DNA of 63,367 bases from Verrucomicrobiota bacterium (GCA_027623315.1 JAQBYD010000016.1:1-63367), one strand, 5' to 3'; shown: positions 16,340-27,100, counted from the stretch's first letter. Numbers and translations: made by a program. The notes: generated from the sequence alone by a model not told the origin.

Positions 16340-18259
16340 ATGAGCGACTTTCTCACAGAACTGAGATCTTCTGCCCTGCTTTGTGACGGGGCGACCGGAT
16401 CTCTGCTTTTCGAGAGAACCGGGCGTCTGTCCGAGACCAACCACGTCTACGAACTGTTCACGCTGCAGCGGCCGGAGTTGATCTCCGAGGTCCATCGCGC
16501 GTACCTGGACGCCGGGGCCCGATGTATCAAGAGCAACACCTTCGGAGCCAACCACGTTCAGCTGCGCGCCCTGGGCGCGGACGTCGACGTTCGGGAACTG
16601 AATCGAGCCAGTGTCGCACTAGCCCGCGAGGCGATCGCATCGGCGCAGGGCGGGGCGTCCGGCGAAGCGAGATACGTACTCGCATCGATGGGCCCGACGG
16701 GAGATGCACTAGGAACCCCGCAGGAATGCTCCGACTGCTATCTCGAGCAGGTTGAATCGCTGATCGAAGCGGGCGCCGATGCCTTGCTTCTGGAGACGTT
16801 CCGGTCGCTGGACGAATTGGAGCAGCTTATTGATCTGATTCACTCTGTGGCGATCCATCCGCCCATCATTGCGCAAATGGCGATACAGCAAACCGGGGCG
16901 CACGGTGGTTTCGTACCCGAGCTTCTCGAGGTCATCGACCGCCTCGCAGGCAAAGGCGTTGCCGTGGCGGGCGTGAACTGCTGTTCGCCATGGGATGCTG
17001 GAGAGTTCGTTGAGGCGGCCATCGGTCACCCGGCGGTAAAGTCAGGCGAATTGATGCTCTCGGCAATGCCCAATGCTGGAGGTTTTCAAAGGATCGGACA
17101 CCGTTTCCTGAGCGCCGTCAACACGGAGTATGCTGGCAAGATGGCACGCAGCTTCCTGGATCGTGGGGTTCGCCTGATCGGCGGATGCTGCGAGATGCAC
17201 CCCCCGTTCATCGCGGAGATGCGTAACTACATTCACGCGCGCCAGTCCGGAGATCGCACGCTGGCGTCGCCCACGGCACAGGGCCGCGAGCCGGCGGGCG
17301 ACGCACAGAAGCGAGGCAACGGTCCATTTTCCCGAAAGCTCTTCGATGGCGAGTTCGTCGTGAGCGTTGAGCATCTTCCGCCCCGCGGCACAAACCCGAA
17401 GATCTGGAGCCACAAGGTACAGTTCGTGAAAGAGCTTAGCGAATCCGGACTGGCCGATGCGCTCGACATCACGGACGGATCACGCGGTATACCGCTTATG
17501 CCGCCCGGCGATTTCGTCCAGGTGATCAGGGACGGCCTGGGCTGGCGTGATGATGCTGGCGATCGCCTGGAACTGATACCGCATTTCACGTCGCGTGATC
17601 TGAACCTGATGGGAATCCAGAGCCGCTTGATGGGCTACCACGCATGCGGCATTTCGAACGTGATCTTTATTACCGGCGATCCGCCAAAGATGTCTCCGGC
17701 CTACCCTCGCTCATCGGCCGTGTTCGATATGGACTCCGTGACGATGATCCATCTGACGCACGCGTGCCTGAATGCCGGTGTCGATTTTGGCGGAAACGCA
17801 CTGGGGAAACATGACGATCCACGCACGCACTTTACGATCGGCACGGGTTTCGAGCCCGAGGCTTTGGATATGGCCCGCGAGTTGGCCAAGTTGGAGCGCA
17901 AGCTGGAGCGTGGCGCCGACTACGTGATGACGCAACCTGCCTTTCGGCACGAGCCCTTGGAGGTCTTGGCGCCGTACCGGGATCGGACACGTGTGCTCGT
18001 GGGCGTGATGGTGTTGTCCAATACCGAGCATGCCCGGCGTGTCTCCCAGGTCCCGGGTGTCGTGATCCCGTCATCCGTGCTGGATCGGCTCGGCCAGTAC
18101 GATGATGCGGCGGATCAGGCACGGGCCGGCGCGGAGATCGCGGCCGAACAGATCCAATGGATCGGCGAGGAGGGGTGGTCCGGCCTGTACCTGATGGCTC
18201 CGGCAAGTCACGACCACGTTATCGACATCTTGAGACAGGGACTTCCCGCGAGGGCGTAG
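16340..18259 (+). CDS. Homocysteine S-methyltransferase / methylenetetrahydrofolate reductase fusion
   Basis: This 639-residue bifunctional protein resembles Bacillus YitJ. Residues about 1-300 are the homocysteine S-methyltransferase barrel ('LLCDGATGSLLFERTG'). Its zinc cysteines are visible in 'GVNCC' (about 214) and 'IGGCCE' (about 281). Residues about 330-638 are a methylenetetrahydrofolate reductase FAD barrel ('VVSVEHLPPRGTNP', 'HFTSRDLNLMGIQSRL', 'VIFITGDPPK'). The expected job is making methyl-THF and moving a methyl group to homocysteine for methionine. It starts after the sodA terminator and is followed by a second MTHFR gene and a methyl-THF methyltransferase. Confidence 0.85.
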   Translation: MSDFLTELRSSALLCDGATGSLLFERTGRLSETNHVYELFTLQRPELISEVHRAYLDAGARCIKSNTFGANHVQLRALGADVDVRELNRASVALAREAIASAQGGASGEARYVLASMGPTGDALGTPQECSDCYLEQVESLIEAGADALLLETFRSLDELEQLIDLIHSVAIHPPIIAQMAIQQTGAHGGFVPELLEVIDRLAGKGVAVAGVNCCSPWDAGEFVEAAIGHPAVKSGELMLSAMPNAGGFQRIGHRFLSAVNTEYAGKMARSFLDRGVRLIGGCCEMHPPFIAEMRNYIHARQSGDRTLASPTAQGREPAGDAQKRGNGPFSRKLFDGEFVVSVEHLPPRGTNPKIWSHKVQFVKELSESGLADALDITDGSRGIPLMPPGDFVQVIRDGLGWRDDAGDRLELIPHFTSRDLNLMGIQSRLMGYHACGISNVIFITGDPPKMSPAYPRSSAVFDMDSVTMIHLTHACLNAGVDFGGNALGKHDDPRTHFTIGTGFEPEALDMARELAKLERKLERGADYVMTQPAFRHEPLEVLAPYRDRTRVLVGVMVLSNTEHARRVSQVPGVVIPSSVLDRLGQYDDAADQARAGAEIAAEQIQWIGEEGWSGLYLMAPASHDHVIDILRQGLPARA

Positions 18260-18492
18260 CCGTACCGTCGACGAGGGTGCTTAGCCCGGATGCCACTGGG
18301 GATCTGCAAATCCAGCGAGTTTTCGGAACGTTTACCCTAATTGTACCCATTCTTAATCGTACGCAAATATCTCTTCGATATACAGGTACATCGAAGGAGT
18401 GTGTCAGGCAGCGAGTAGATCGAGACGCTAACGTCGGATCCAGCGAGGCCGCTGACGACGACAGAGCTTGGTTATCGCACGGGGAGAGGATC

Positions 18493-20055
18493 ATGGAACC
18501 AACGGCCCAACAAACGAGCTTCCAAGGCTTGCTTGACGGCGGGCCGTTTGCCTACGGCGTGGAGCTGGTCACCACGCGGGGCGTGCCGGCACTTGAAGAC
18601 GGCGCGCAGGTGGTCCGACTGGGCGAGGCGCTTGCGGACGAACCGCGTATCGGGTGGCTCTCCGTCACGGACAATCCGGGAGGGAATCCCATGCTGCCCC
18701 CCGATTGGCTAGCGCGCATGCTGACGTCGCGCCGTGTTGAGATCGTGATCCACATGACGTGCAAGGATCTCAACCGGAACGGACTGGAATCCGCGGCCTG
18801 GCGGTATGCGGCTGATGGCTTTAACAACATCCTCGCGTTGACGGGGGACTACCCGGGGGGTGGATACGGTGGTCGTGCGGGCGCCGTGTTCGATCTGGAC
18901 TCGGTCAGTCTGACCGCTCTGCTTGCGGCGATGAACGACGGGCTCGAAGTGACGACGCCGAAAGGTACGACGGATCACCTGGAGCCAACGGACTTCTATG
19001 TCGGGTGCGCAGTGACTCCGTTCAAACGTCACGAGAGAGAGCTGATGCCCCAGTTATTCAAGTTGGCCCGCAAGATCCACTGCGGAGCCGAGTGGGTGAT
19101 TACCCAGCTTGGCTACGACATGCGCAAGTTCCACGAGGTGAAGCTGTTCATGCAATGGGCCCAGGTTGATGCCCCGCTAATCGGAAACGTTTATCTGTTG
19201 AACCGGCCGGTTGCGCGTCTCTTCCATCAGAACAAGGTGCCCGGCTGTGTCGTCACCGATAGACTTCTCGAGCAGACGGAAAAATATGCGGCAGGGCCCG
19301 ATAAGGGGCGCGCGTTCTTCCGCGAGTTGGCAGCGAAACAGCTCGCCGTATTTAAGGGACTCGGCTTTCAAGCGGGATATCTCGGCGGGGTCCACAAGGC
19401 CGAGACGGTCTCGGAGATCATCGACATGGCGGAGGCCTTCGGTGCGGATGATTGGAAGGAGTTCGCGAAAGAGATTCAGTATTCGAAGGATGACGAGTTC
19501 TATCTTTTCGAGCAGGACCCCGTGACAGGGCTCGGAGACGTCGAGGTGTTGAATCCCGAGTACGAGCAGTCGCTGCAGGGCGCAGGGCGTGACGGTGGCA
19601 AGTCGTTAGGGTACCGGATCACAAGGGCCGTGCATGATCGAGTCTTCACTCCCGGAAAGGGCGCCTTCCCCTGGCTGCAGGGCCTTTATCGACGGCTGGA
19701 GGATAAGGATGATCATCTCGCGCTCAAGGCGCTGCACCGCATTGAGCAAGTCTCCAAGGGCATGGCGTTCGGTTGCCAGGACTGCGGGGACTGTTCCCTG
19801 CCGGAGACGGGGTATCTCTGCCCACGTGTCGCCTGCTCCAAAACCGGTCGTAACGGGCCCTGCGGCGGATCGTCTGACGGCCTCTGTGAGCGCCAGGACA
19901 AGGAGTGTCTGTGGGCGCGGGCATACGAGCGCCTGAAGGCCTACGGAGAGAACGCCGACATGCTGAAGGGGCCCGCTGTCTTCTATAATTCAGATCTTGA
20001 GCGGACATCATCCTGGGCGAACCTTTACGGAGGGCGGGATCACCATGCCGATTGA
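18493..20055 (+). CDS. Methylenetetrahydrofolate reductase with Cys-rich C-terminal (MetV-type) domain
   Basis: This 520-residue protein starts at 18493 with GAGAGGA three bases upstream. The longer frame from 18157 would overlap the previous gene and is unlikely. Residues about 1-320 are the MTHFR barrel ('GVELVTTRGVPALEDGAQ', 'MTCKDLNRNGLESAAW', 'ILALTGDYP'). Residues about 420-510 form the MTHFR_C/MetV domain: 'CQDCGDCSLPETGYLCP', 'NGPCGGS' and further cysteines, which ligate iron-sulfur or zinc in relatives. In acetogens MetV partners MetF in the methyl branch; here both are fused. Electron donor and direction are not known. The methyltransferase downstream overlaps its end by 11 bp. Confidence 0.85.
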   Translation: MEPTAQQTSFQGLLDGGPFAYGVELVTTRGVPALEDGAQVVRLGEALADEPRIGWLSVTDNPGGNPMLPPDWLARMLTSRRVEIVIHMTCKDLNRNGLESAAWRYAADGFNNILALTGDYPGGGYGGRAGAVFDLDSVSLTALLAAMNDGLEVTTPKGTTDHLEPTDFYVGCAVTPFKRHERELMPQLFKLARKIHCGAEWVITQLGYDMRKFHEVKLFMQWAQVDAPLIGNVYLLNRPVARLFHQNKVPGCVVTDRLLEQTEKYAAGPDKGRAFFRELAAKQLAVFKGLGFQAGYLGGVHKAETVSEIIDMAEAFGADDWKEFAKEIQYSKDDEFYLFEQDPVTGLGDVEVLNPEYEQSLQGAGRDGGKSLGYRITRAVHDRVFTPGKGAFPWLQGLYRRLEDKDDHLALKALHRIEQVSKGMAFGCQDCGDCSLPETGYLCPRVACSKTGRNGPCGGSSDGLCERQDKECLWARAYERLKAYGENADMLKGPAVFYNSDLERTSSWANLYGGRDHHAD

Positions 20056-20911
20056 TGGACTTACGATTATAGGTGAATCGATCAACGATTCCGTGCCCTC
20101 AACGCAAGGTCTGTTTGAGACCGGCGATATCGAGGGACTTCGCGCCCTGGCGCGGATGCAGGACGAGCGCGGCGCAACCTACATCGATGTCAATGTGGGG
20201 CAGCGCCCAGCCGAATTCCTGGCCGAGATGATTCGCGAGGTCCAATCGGTGACCACGCGCCCGTTGTCCATCGATACGCCGGACCCCGCGATGGCCGAGG
20301 CCGGCCTTAAGGCATATGACCTCGAGCGTGCTGGTGGCAAGCCCCCCGTGCTGAACTCAATCTCACCACTGCGCCCTGAAATGTTCGAACTCTATTCCGT
20401 CCAGCCCTTCCTGCCGATGCTGATGGTCTCGGAGCGCGTTGAGGGAGGCCGGGGCAAACCGAACATGACCGGAGAAGAGACCGTCGATACCGCAAAGCAG
20501 TTGCTTGCGACCGCGGCCGGGAAGGGGATTCGCCCGGACCAATGCATCATCGACCCGGCGATATCACCGATTGGCAGCGACTCCGAAGGTCACTTGCCCC
20601 GGATCATGGAGACCATGCGACGGATTCACGACGACGCGAATTGTGCCGGTGTGCACATGTCGGTCGGGTTGACCAACTTCACCGTGATGCTTCCGCCAAA
20701 GCGCCCAGACGGCTCGCCCGTCAAGAGCGCCCTGGAGAACGGCTTTCTCACTCTCGCTACTCCGCTGGGCCTCGACCATGTGATCGGATCCGTCAAGCGT
20801 AAGTACGCGATTCTGGTGGACGGCGACCCTGCGCTGGAGTGCGTGCGCGACTGCCTCGCGCTAGCCGGGTTCGACTCGATTATGCGCGTGCAGGAATTCT
20901 ACTCCACGTAG
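20045..20911 (+). CDS. Methyltetrahydrofolate:corrinoid methyltransferase-like protein
   Basis: This 288-residue pterin-binding TIM barrel resembles AcsE and the MetH pterin domain. 'LTIIGESINDS' opens the barrel, 'GATYIDVNVGQR' carries the conserved Asp-x-Asn, 'LSIDTPDPAMAEAGLKAY' follows, and 'VGLTNFTVMLP' holds the Asn that protonates the pterin in the family. It should move the methyl group of methyl-THF to a corrinoid protein. No corrinoid protein is encoded nearby. Start ATG 20045 follows GGAGGG (20029-20034) and overlaps the preceding gene. With its two neighbours it forms a methyl-branch unit. Confidence 0.8.
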   Translation: MPIDGLTIIGESINDSVPSTQGLFETGDIEGLRALARMQDERGATYIDVNVGQRPAEFLAEMIREVQSVTTRPLSIDTPDPAMAEAGLKAYDLERAGGKPPVLNSISPLRPEMFELYSVQPFLPMLMVSERVEGGRGKPNMTGEETVDTAKQLLATAAGKGIRPDQCIIDPAISPIGSDSEGHLPRIMETMRRIHDDANCAGVHMSVGLTNFTVMLPPKRPDGSPVKSALENGFLTLATPLGLDHVIGSVKRKYAILVDGDPALECVRDCLALAGFDSIMRVQEFYST

Positions 20912-21529
20912 CTCGTGCAATTAGTGGTTCTCCGCGCCTCCGTAACCTATAGATCGAATCGACCCGTCAGCCGAGAGGATATTGTTTGGACGCTGGGAGC
21001 AAGTCGGCGAATTCCTGTCGCCGTTCGGGCGCGTTCTCCGTTCGAAAGTTACACTCCGTGAGCCCGGGGTGATTCTTGGACCTGTATTCGCAGGTAATTA
21101 GCGGCCGCGGACCGTCGCTGAGATTTGGGCTGATCCGATGGATCAGGAAGCCTCCCCATGCGACACCCCCTCCAGCAGGGGTTCGGCCCAGGTACCCGCT
21201 TCGACGCTGTCCTGTTCAGCCTGCAACTGGAGGCCCCTATAAGTATGCCCAGAGCGGCGGTGCCGCTACGAATTTCTCGGGACGTACCCCGCAGGGCCGT
21301 TGCGGTTGCCACGGGGCGCGGCGTGGTGCTTCGCAAGCGCTATTACCTGGACCGGGCAGGACAGGCGGCCGAGATTATGGTGAATGGTGAGTCGGTCGGG
21401 ACCTGGGATCTCAAGGCCTGACCCGATCTGTCACAGGGCATGCACGACCATAAGGAAGTCTATAGTCATGATAGATTTGACATCCATACGGCGCGGCGTG
21501 CAATCTTCGCGGTTCGCGATTCAAGAATG
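20912..21529. other. Long gap with a possible gene remnant, otherwise featureless
   Basis: About 600 bases lie between the one-carbon block and the membrane cluster. A short frame at 21158-21421 may be a remnant (separate entry). TTGACA at 21476-21481 could be a -35 element for the next gene, but no good -10 follows at the right distance. No terminator with a T-run was seen after 20911. Confidence 0.4.
21158..21421 (+). pseudogene. Possible C-terminal remnant of a secreted glycosidase-like protein
   Basis: This open frame of 87 residues ends 'VVLRKRYYLDRAGQAAEIMV', then Asn-Gly-Glu and 'SVGTWDL'. That ending recalls the C-terminal strand pattern of DUF2961/GH172-type proteins (long-chain '...RRRYD...AEVFVDG...GTW'). 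Nothing upstream continues it in frame. It lacks a ribosome site and the first half reads as random. It may equally be a chance frame. Low confidence. Confidence 0.2.
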
Positions 21530-24139
21530 AGCTCTGAACCCGATCCATCCCAGCCCGGATTAACGATCCGCTCCTTCATCATTGCCGTCGTGGCCCTGTT
21601 CGCGATGGGCTTCTGGATCGAATACGAAGAGGTGTTCTCCGCCGGCGGCCCGCTGGGCGAGAACGCCCCGCCGAACAGTGCGGTTGGTGTGATCATGATA
21701 CTGCTCATGATCAGCGCGGTGCTGTATCGCGTTCGCGAGGCACTTCGCCTCACGTCGGGCGAGCTGGTGGTAGTCTACAGCGCGCTTCTCGTCGCTGCAC
21801 CGTTGATGACCCAGGGCATGTGGCACCGCCTTCCCGGTCTTCTGGCCGGGATCGCTCACAACCAGGATTTCAAGTCCTACGAGAGCCTACCGAGCATGCT
21901 CTGGCCGCACGGCGAGAACTTGGTGTCGAACCATCGTTTTGAGAACGGGCTCGGGGAATTCGAGTCGTCGGGTGGTCCGGAAGTTCGATTCGAGGTCATC
22001 GACCGCGGAGAGAAGGGGCAGTGGAACAGCCCGGTGCTCTCCGGCGATGGCGATCCAGCCAACGCGTCAGCCCTGTCGTATTCGATTCCGCGCTACGCGC
22101 CCGACGGCACGGAGCAGCTGGTTCCAGGCGAGAGCTACATGTTTACCGTGCTCGTGAAGGCCGATGGCTTCACGAAGGGCTCCCTCTACTATGCGAAGAT
22201 GCGTGCCGACGAAGGTCAGGATGTCTCGCTGGTCGGTGGGACCTCGTCAACTCGTCCCACATTCGCCAATCCGGGTGGATTTCAGAGAGTCGGGGTTAAT
22301 CCGATATCGATCCCGCGCGACCTCGATGAGCGCCTTACGCTTACACTCGGAATTGTGGGGAGCGGAACGCTCGCCGTTCAGGATGTGGAGTTCTTCAATA
22401 ACGAGGCGGTCGAGGCCTTGTACTCCGGCGTCAAGGTGGTTCGCGAGAGCAATCTCGAGCGGCTGGACGGGAACGATCGCGATTCGACCCGCGTGCGACC
22501 GGACCGTCGCGCGGGGCTGAGGGGATTTGGGTACCTCCTCAAAGGGTACATCCCGATCGAGCAATGGGTGCGCCCGGTTTTGTCGTGGCTGGCCCTCATT
22601 TCTGCAATGTTCATGGGTCTCTACGGAGCCAGCATCCTGATGCGTAAGCAGTGGGTCGAGAACGAGCGGCTGACCATGCCCCAGACAATCATTGCGAAGC
22701 AACTATTTGGGGAGGTCACGGACGAGGCGGGGCGTGTCTCTTCTCCGATTTTCAGGAACCGCACGATGTGGTTGGGGTTCGCGCTGGCTTTCGGCCTGGC
22801 CCTGTTAAAGGGGTTTCACTTCTACAACCCGAACATTCCCGCACCGGTCTTTGCTCCGATGGGTTTCGACTCCTACGTGGAGGCGCAATGGCTGAAGGCA
22901 TTATTCAAAGACGTGGGTATCGGCCTGTCCATCGGCGCCGGTATTTCGCTCGTCGTGCTCGCCATCGCCTTACTCGTCGAGACCGACATTCTTTTTTCGC
23001 TCTGGACCATGTTTCTATTATTCCGCCTCTGGCACGTGTTTGGATACACGGCCAATCTTAGCAGCATCCCGGGTTATCCGTGGGCGCACCAGCAGAACAT
23101 GGGCGGATTCATCGCCTATGGCCTGCTCGCCGTGTGGGCCGGACGCCAGCATCTCACTCGCGCCATCAAGCTGACTCTCGGCGGGCCGGCTTTAAACGAC
23201 GAGGAGGAGCGGCAGCGACTGAGCTATCGATGGGCTTTCGTGATGATCGTTGCGGCAGTTGCCGGCGTTGCCTGGTGGAGTGCCTGGACCCGCATGGGCG
23301 TGCTCGCCGGACTCCTCTTCTTCGGCTACCTCATGCTGTGCGGATTCACGCTCAGCAAGATCCGGGCGGAATGCGGGGCTCCGTTCGGGTATGCGACGCC
23401 TTATTTCGGGATGCAATTCATCGCCGTGGTCGGAGGCATGACGGTTTTCAAGACGACCGGCGTGCTCGTCGCAACCATGGCCAGCGGGTTCATGTGCGTG
23501 GCGGTGTTTCTAATGATGGCGCCGGTCCAGGTCGAGATGATGGAGGTGGCACGCCATTTTCGCGTGCGCTCAGTCGATTTGGGAGCCGGGCTCTGGCTCG
23601 GACTTCTCGGCGGAGTGTTGATCGGAGGCTTCGTGGTACTTTGCTGGGCCTACGCCGAGGGTGCGAACAACACGGAGTACACCTGGCCATTCAATCAGAA
23701 CTGGTATTTCAACCAGTATCGAGGGCTGGAGAAGGGCGTGGATCGTGCGTTTGAGGCCGGAACACTGGGCACCGCTCCGGAAACGCAAGCCCTCAATATC
23801 TTCAAGAACCCCGATGCGAAAGGCCTGGGGATTGGGGCGCTCGCGACTTTCCTGTTGGCCTTTCTTCGCGCGCGCTTCGCGTGGTTCCCTTTCCACCCGA
23901 TCGGTTACATTCTCGCGCCTACGTACTTCATGATGGGGCTGTGGTTCGTTCTCTTTCTCGCGTGGTTGATCCGAAGCATCCTGCTGCGCATCGGCGGCGC
24001 CCGCATGATTCGCTATGGACTGGTCCCGTTCAGTGTGGGGATTCTTCTAGGGGCGGTGGTCTCGATCTTCTTCTTCGATGGAGTGGGGCTCTACCTGCGG
24101 GCGCAGGGCGCCACCAAGATCTACGCGGGGATACCATGA
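21530..24139 (+). CDS. DUF6785/6784-type multi-pass membrane protein with jelly-roll insert
   Basis: This 869-residue protein is of the transporter-like family seen in PVC and neighbouring phyla as DUF6785/DUF6784. At least ten hydrophobic helices are visible, for example 'FIIAVVALFAMGFWIEYEEV', 'AVGVIMILLMISAVLYRV', 'GLLGGVLIGGFVVLCWAYAE' and 'ALATFLLAFLRARFAWFPFH'. Between residues about 130 and 290 lies an extracytoplasmic beta domain. It starts 'NLVSNHRFENGLGEFESSG' and contains 'PGESYMFTVLVKADGF', a pattern like carbohydrate-binding (CBM4/9-like) jelly rolls. The start at 21530 is preferred for topology; 21440 would add 30 polar residues. Its stop overlaps the giant permease start (ATGA). 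Distantly resembles OPT-type peptide transporters; substrate unknown. Confidence 0.65.
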   Translation, partial: SSEPDPSQPGLTIRSFIIAVVALFAMGFWIEYEEVFSAGGPLGENAPPNSAVGVIMILLMISAVLYRVREALRLTSGELVVVYSALLVAAPLMTQGMWHRLPGLLAGIAHNQDFKSYESLPSMLWPHGENLVSNHRFENGLGEFESSGGPEVRFEVIDRGEKGQWNSPVLSGDGDPANASALSYSIPRYAPDGTEQLVPGESYMFTVLVKADGFTKGSLYYAKMRADEGQDVSLVGGTSSTRPTFANPGGFQRVGVNPISIPRDLDERLTLTLGIVGSGTLAVQDVEFFNNEAVEALYSGVKVVRESNLERLDGNDRDSTRVRPDRRAGLRGFGYLLKGYIPIEQWVRPVLSWLALISAMFMGLYGASILMRKQWVENERLTMPQTIIAKQLFGEVTDEAGRVSSPIFRNRTMWLGFALAFGLALLKGFHFYNPNIPAPVFAPMGFDSYVEAQWLKALFKDVGIGLSIGAGISLVVLAIALLVETDILFSLWTMFLLFRLWHVFGYTANLSSIPGYPWAHQQNMGGFIAYGLLAVWAGRQHLTRAIKLTLGGPALNDEEERQRLSYRWAFVMIVAAVAGVAWWSAWTRMGVLAGLLFFGYLMLCGFTLSKIRAECGAPFGYATPYFGMQFIAVVGGMTVFKTTGVLVATMASGFMCVAVFLMMAPVQVEMMEVARHFRVRSVDLGAGLWLGLLGGVLIGGFVVLCWAYAEGANNTEYTWPFNQNWYFNQYRGLEKGVDRAFEAGTLGTAPETQALNIFKNPDAKGLGIGALATFLLAFLRARFAWFPFHPIGYILAPTYFMMGLWFVLFLAWLIRSILLRIGGARMIRYGLVPFSVGILLGAVVSIFFFDGVGLYLRAQGATKIYAGIP

Positions 24140-27100
24140 GTTCCCCCTCAAAGCTTCGCCATCCCGGACTCGCTGCCCAAGTGGTCACATCCGTTCTCTT
24201 TCTCGGGATCGGGTGGGCGCTCCTGCACCTCTTCGTAACGGTCCTGGAACCGGATGAGCGCGAGCCGCGCACGAAGTTCGTGCGGGATTACAGCGCGGAT
24301 GCGTTGGACGACGTCCTGGCGCGTGGCGGCTTTGAGACCTATTTGAAGGCGCTTGAGGAAGCGGGATCGGTAGGCGAAGATGATGGCCGGGTGGGGCGCG
24401 TGACCGGGGCACCCGGGTTCTATGCCACCGAGCGTCTAATCCTGGATCGATTCAAGGAGGCCGGCCTTGAGGTGAAGACCCAGGAGTTCCGCGTGCCGGT
24501 GCCGGTCACAGAGTACTGCGAGATCCTGGGCGCCGATGGAGAGCCGCTGGCCGGTATCTCAATCTATCCCATGAGGCCGGCCGGATTAATGCCCGTGGTT
24601 CTGCAGCCCGAGGGAATTACGGCGGAATTGGTGGCGACGGACGACATGCAGCTCTCCCATCTCAAGGGATACGATGCTGAGAAGACGATTGTGACGACCT
24701 TCCCTGGCGCTGGACTGGACGGCCTGGCGTCCGCGGGGGTCAGAGCCCTGGTTGTCCAGAAGGACGAACTTTCGGCCCGGATGCGCGTGAATCGCGACGC
24801 GCGGGACCCGTGGGATAGCGTCGAACTCAAGACGGAGTCACCGTTTCCGATCTTTTTCGCGACGGGCCCGCTACGCGATTACGCCGGGCAGACCGTCACC
24901 CTGCGCTGCAAGGTGATCTTTGAATCCCGCCCGGCCAGGAATCTCGTCGGCATCCTTCGCGGGCAGGAGGGCAACGATGAGGCAATTGTCGTCACGACAT
25001 CCTACGACAGCCTCAGCGTCGTGCCTGACTTCGCGCCCGGTGCCGAGCAGGCGCTCTCGATTGCCGGTTTTCTGGAGCTCACCGATGCCATCGCGCCCTA
25101 CCGTGGACAGCTCAAACGGGACGTGCTCTTCGTCGCGACCGCCGCGCACGGCCAGGCCTTTGCCGGTGTATTAAAACTGATGGAGGCGTTGGATAAGTAC
25201 CGGGATGGGGACACCTATCGAGCCGAATCTGAAGCATCGCGAAGTGAACATGAGCTGAAGCTGGGATACGCTCGCGCCGCCGAGGCGTTCCTTGGTCAGT
25301 TCGAGACCCACATGGATACCCCAGCGGAGATTCGCAAAGCGTGGGACGCGATGTCGGACGAGCAGCGGCGATGGTTTGAGGAGCGATGGAAGGTCGTCGC
25401 TGGTGATACGAATTTGGCCCTGCGCGAGAACGCGCTGCAGGCGCGACTGGAGTACCTGAGGCAGGGAAGCCCGGCCTACCGGGATGGGTTCGATCCGCTC
25501 GCTGCGACGGAGGAGGAGCGCAAGGATCCCGCCAATCAGCATCCGACGCTCGGCGCGTACGTCGCGGCGAAACGCCTCGATGAACGTTCTGGAGGATTCA
25601 TGGGTATTCCTGCGCACGATCTGGCAATCCGTGCGGAGTTCTCGCAGTGGAACTATGTCGACAGAATGCGCATATACCTGGGCCGACTCTCCGAGCATCA
25701 TTTGCGCGAAATCGCAGAGCTCGAAGACTCGATGGCCATTCGGGACATCTTCACCAGGTACCGCCGGACCCTGACGCTGAACCTGGCACTCTACTCGGGA
25801 GGGTACGAGCACAAGGACTCTCTAGCGGTATTGATGGGAATTCCAGGCATAGGGACCATTGTGGAACCGCAGGTGTCGGAATTGGCCGAAGCGCTGACCG
25901 ACAGCGTGGCACGTGACGATGGGAGATCGATGTTCGATGTCGTGCATTGGGGCCCCCGGGACGCGAGTGGGAATCCACCGGAGAGCAGGAATCCTCACAC
26001 GCTGAGGGACCTCGAGTCCATCGTGTGGCACCACGCCGGCTACCAGGCGTTCACACTGATTAACCAAGATTTCGCATCGCCGAAACTGGGAACCCCGGAA
26101 GATGGATACGAATTATTGAATCACTCCATCGCACAGAGTCATGCCGCGTGTATTGCGCGGACCGTGCTGGCGTTGGGATTTGGCCGGGTGTCGTTAAAGT
26201 CTATAGAGCCGAGCAGGAAAGGCGAACTCCAGACCGTGCATGGCTCCGTATATGGCCGGGCGGGCACGGAGGCGCTCGTCGCGTCTCACCCGATGACGGA
26301 GCGGACGTTCGTGTGTGCATATCGAGCGGCGCCAGCCGGAAAGAGCGTCTATTCTATTGTCGGGTCGCGTGGCGTCAATCTGGCCGTGATACTCGAGACG
26401 AATCCATACGGAAACTACCGGCAAGCCCTAACCAGCCTGTTTCCCCGATTTGCTGCCGCCACCGTCGATGCCGCCCGCTTTGATGACGAGGGGCGTATCC
26501 GGTTCTTCAAGGACGCCTCGGCGCAGGGGCAGTCCGTGTTCAAGAACGAGATGGTGTCCGGCCAATATCTTCGCGTGGGAATGGGCAGCCCCCCAAAACC
26601 AATCAACCTGGCTCTGTTTCGGGCCGAGCCCGTCGCGCTCTACAATCGCATTAATCCCCAGACGCTCAAGGCGTATAAGAGTGTCGGTTTCGTGACGCGC
26701 CTCGGCCTCACAGGGCCTCAGCGAATTAGCACGGACGTCCCGGTGACCTTTATGGAGCCCGACGTGCGTTTTTATGTCCGCATGCAGGATGGCGCGGCGG
26801 GCAACGAGGAGATCGAGCAGACCCGCGCATTTATGCTCTGCGTCGACCCGGACCGTCCGGTCGAGGAGGAGGACCCCGAGATCTTCGGCCGTGGCTATCT
26901 GGTCGCCGACACGCCCCTGATCCGTTTGCCGCACTTCGATACAGCGGCGTCGATGGTGCAGACGGCGCAGAAACGCCTGGCCCTCCAGGCGCGTTACCAC
27001 ATGGCGGATTCGCAGATGCTCGATTTCCAGGAGCGTTCACACGACTGGCTCTCCGTCGCGCGTGACCGCTTGGCCGGGAACGACGTGCAGGGCGCCTTGA

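Noticed and set aside
18260..18340. Cobalamin riboswitch in the leader of the second MTHFR
   Set aside because: A GCCACTG word is present near 18289, but the rest of the box order and the AGYCAGGA motif are missing.
18157..18492. Long N-terminal extension of the second MTHFR
   Set aside because: It overlaps the preceding gene by 100 bases, has unlike composition, and a good ribosome site lies just before the ATG at 18493.
23881..24135. N-terminal extension of the giant permease
   Set aside because: It overlaps the coding end of the upstream membrane protein in another frame; the ATG at 24136 has the ATGA overlap typical of this operon.
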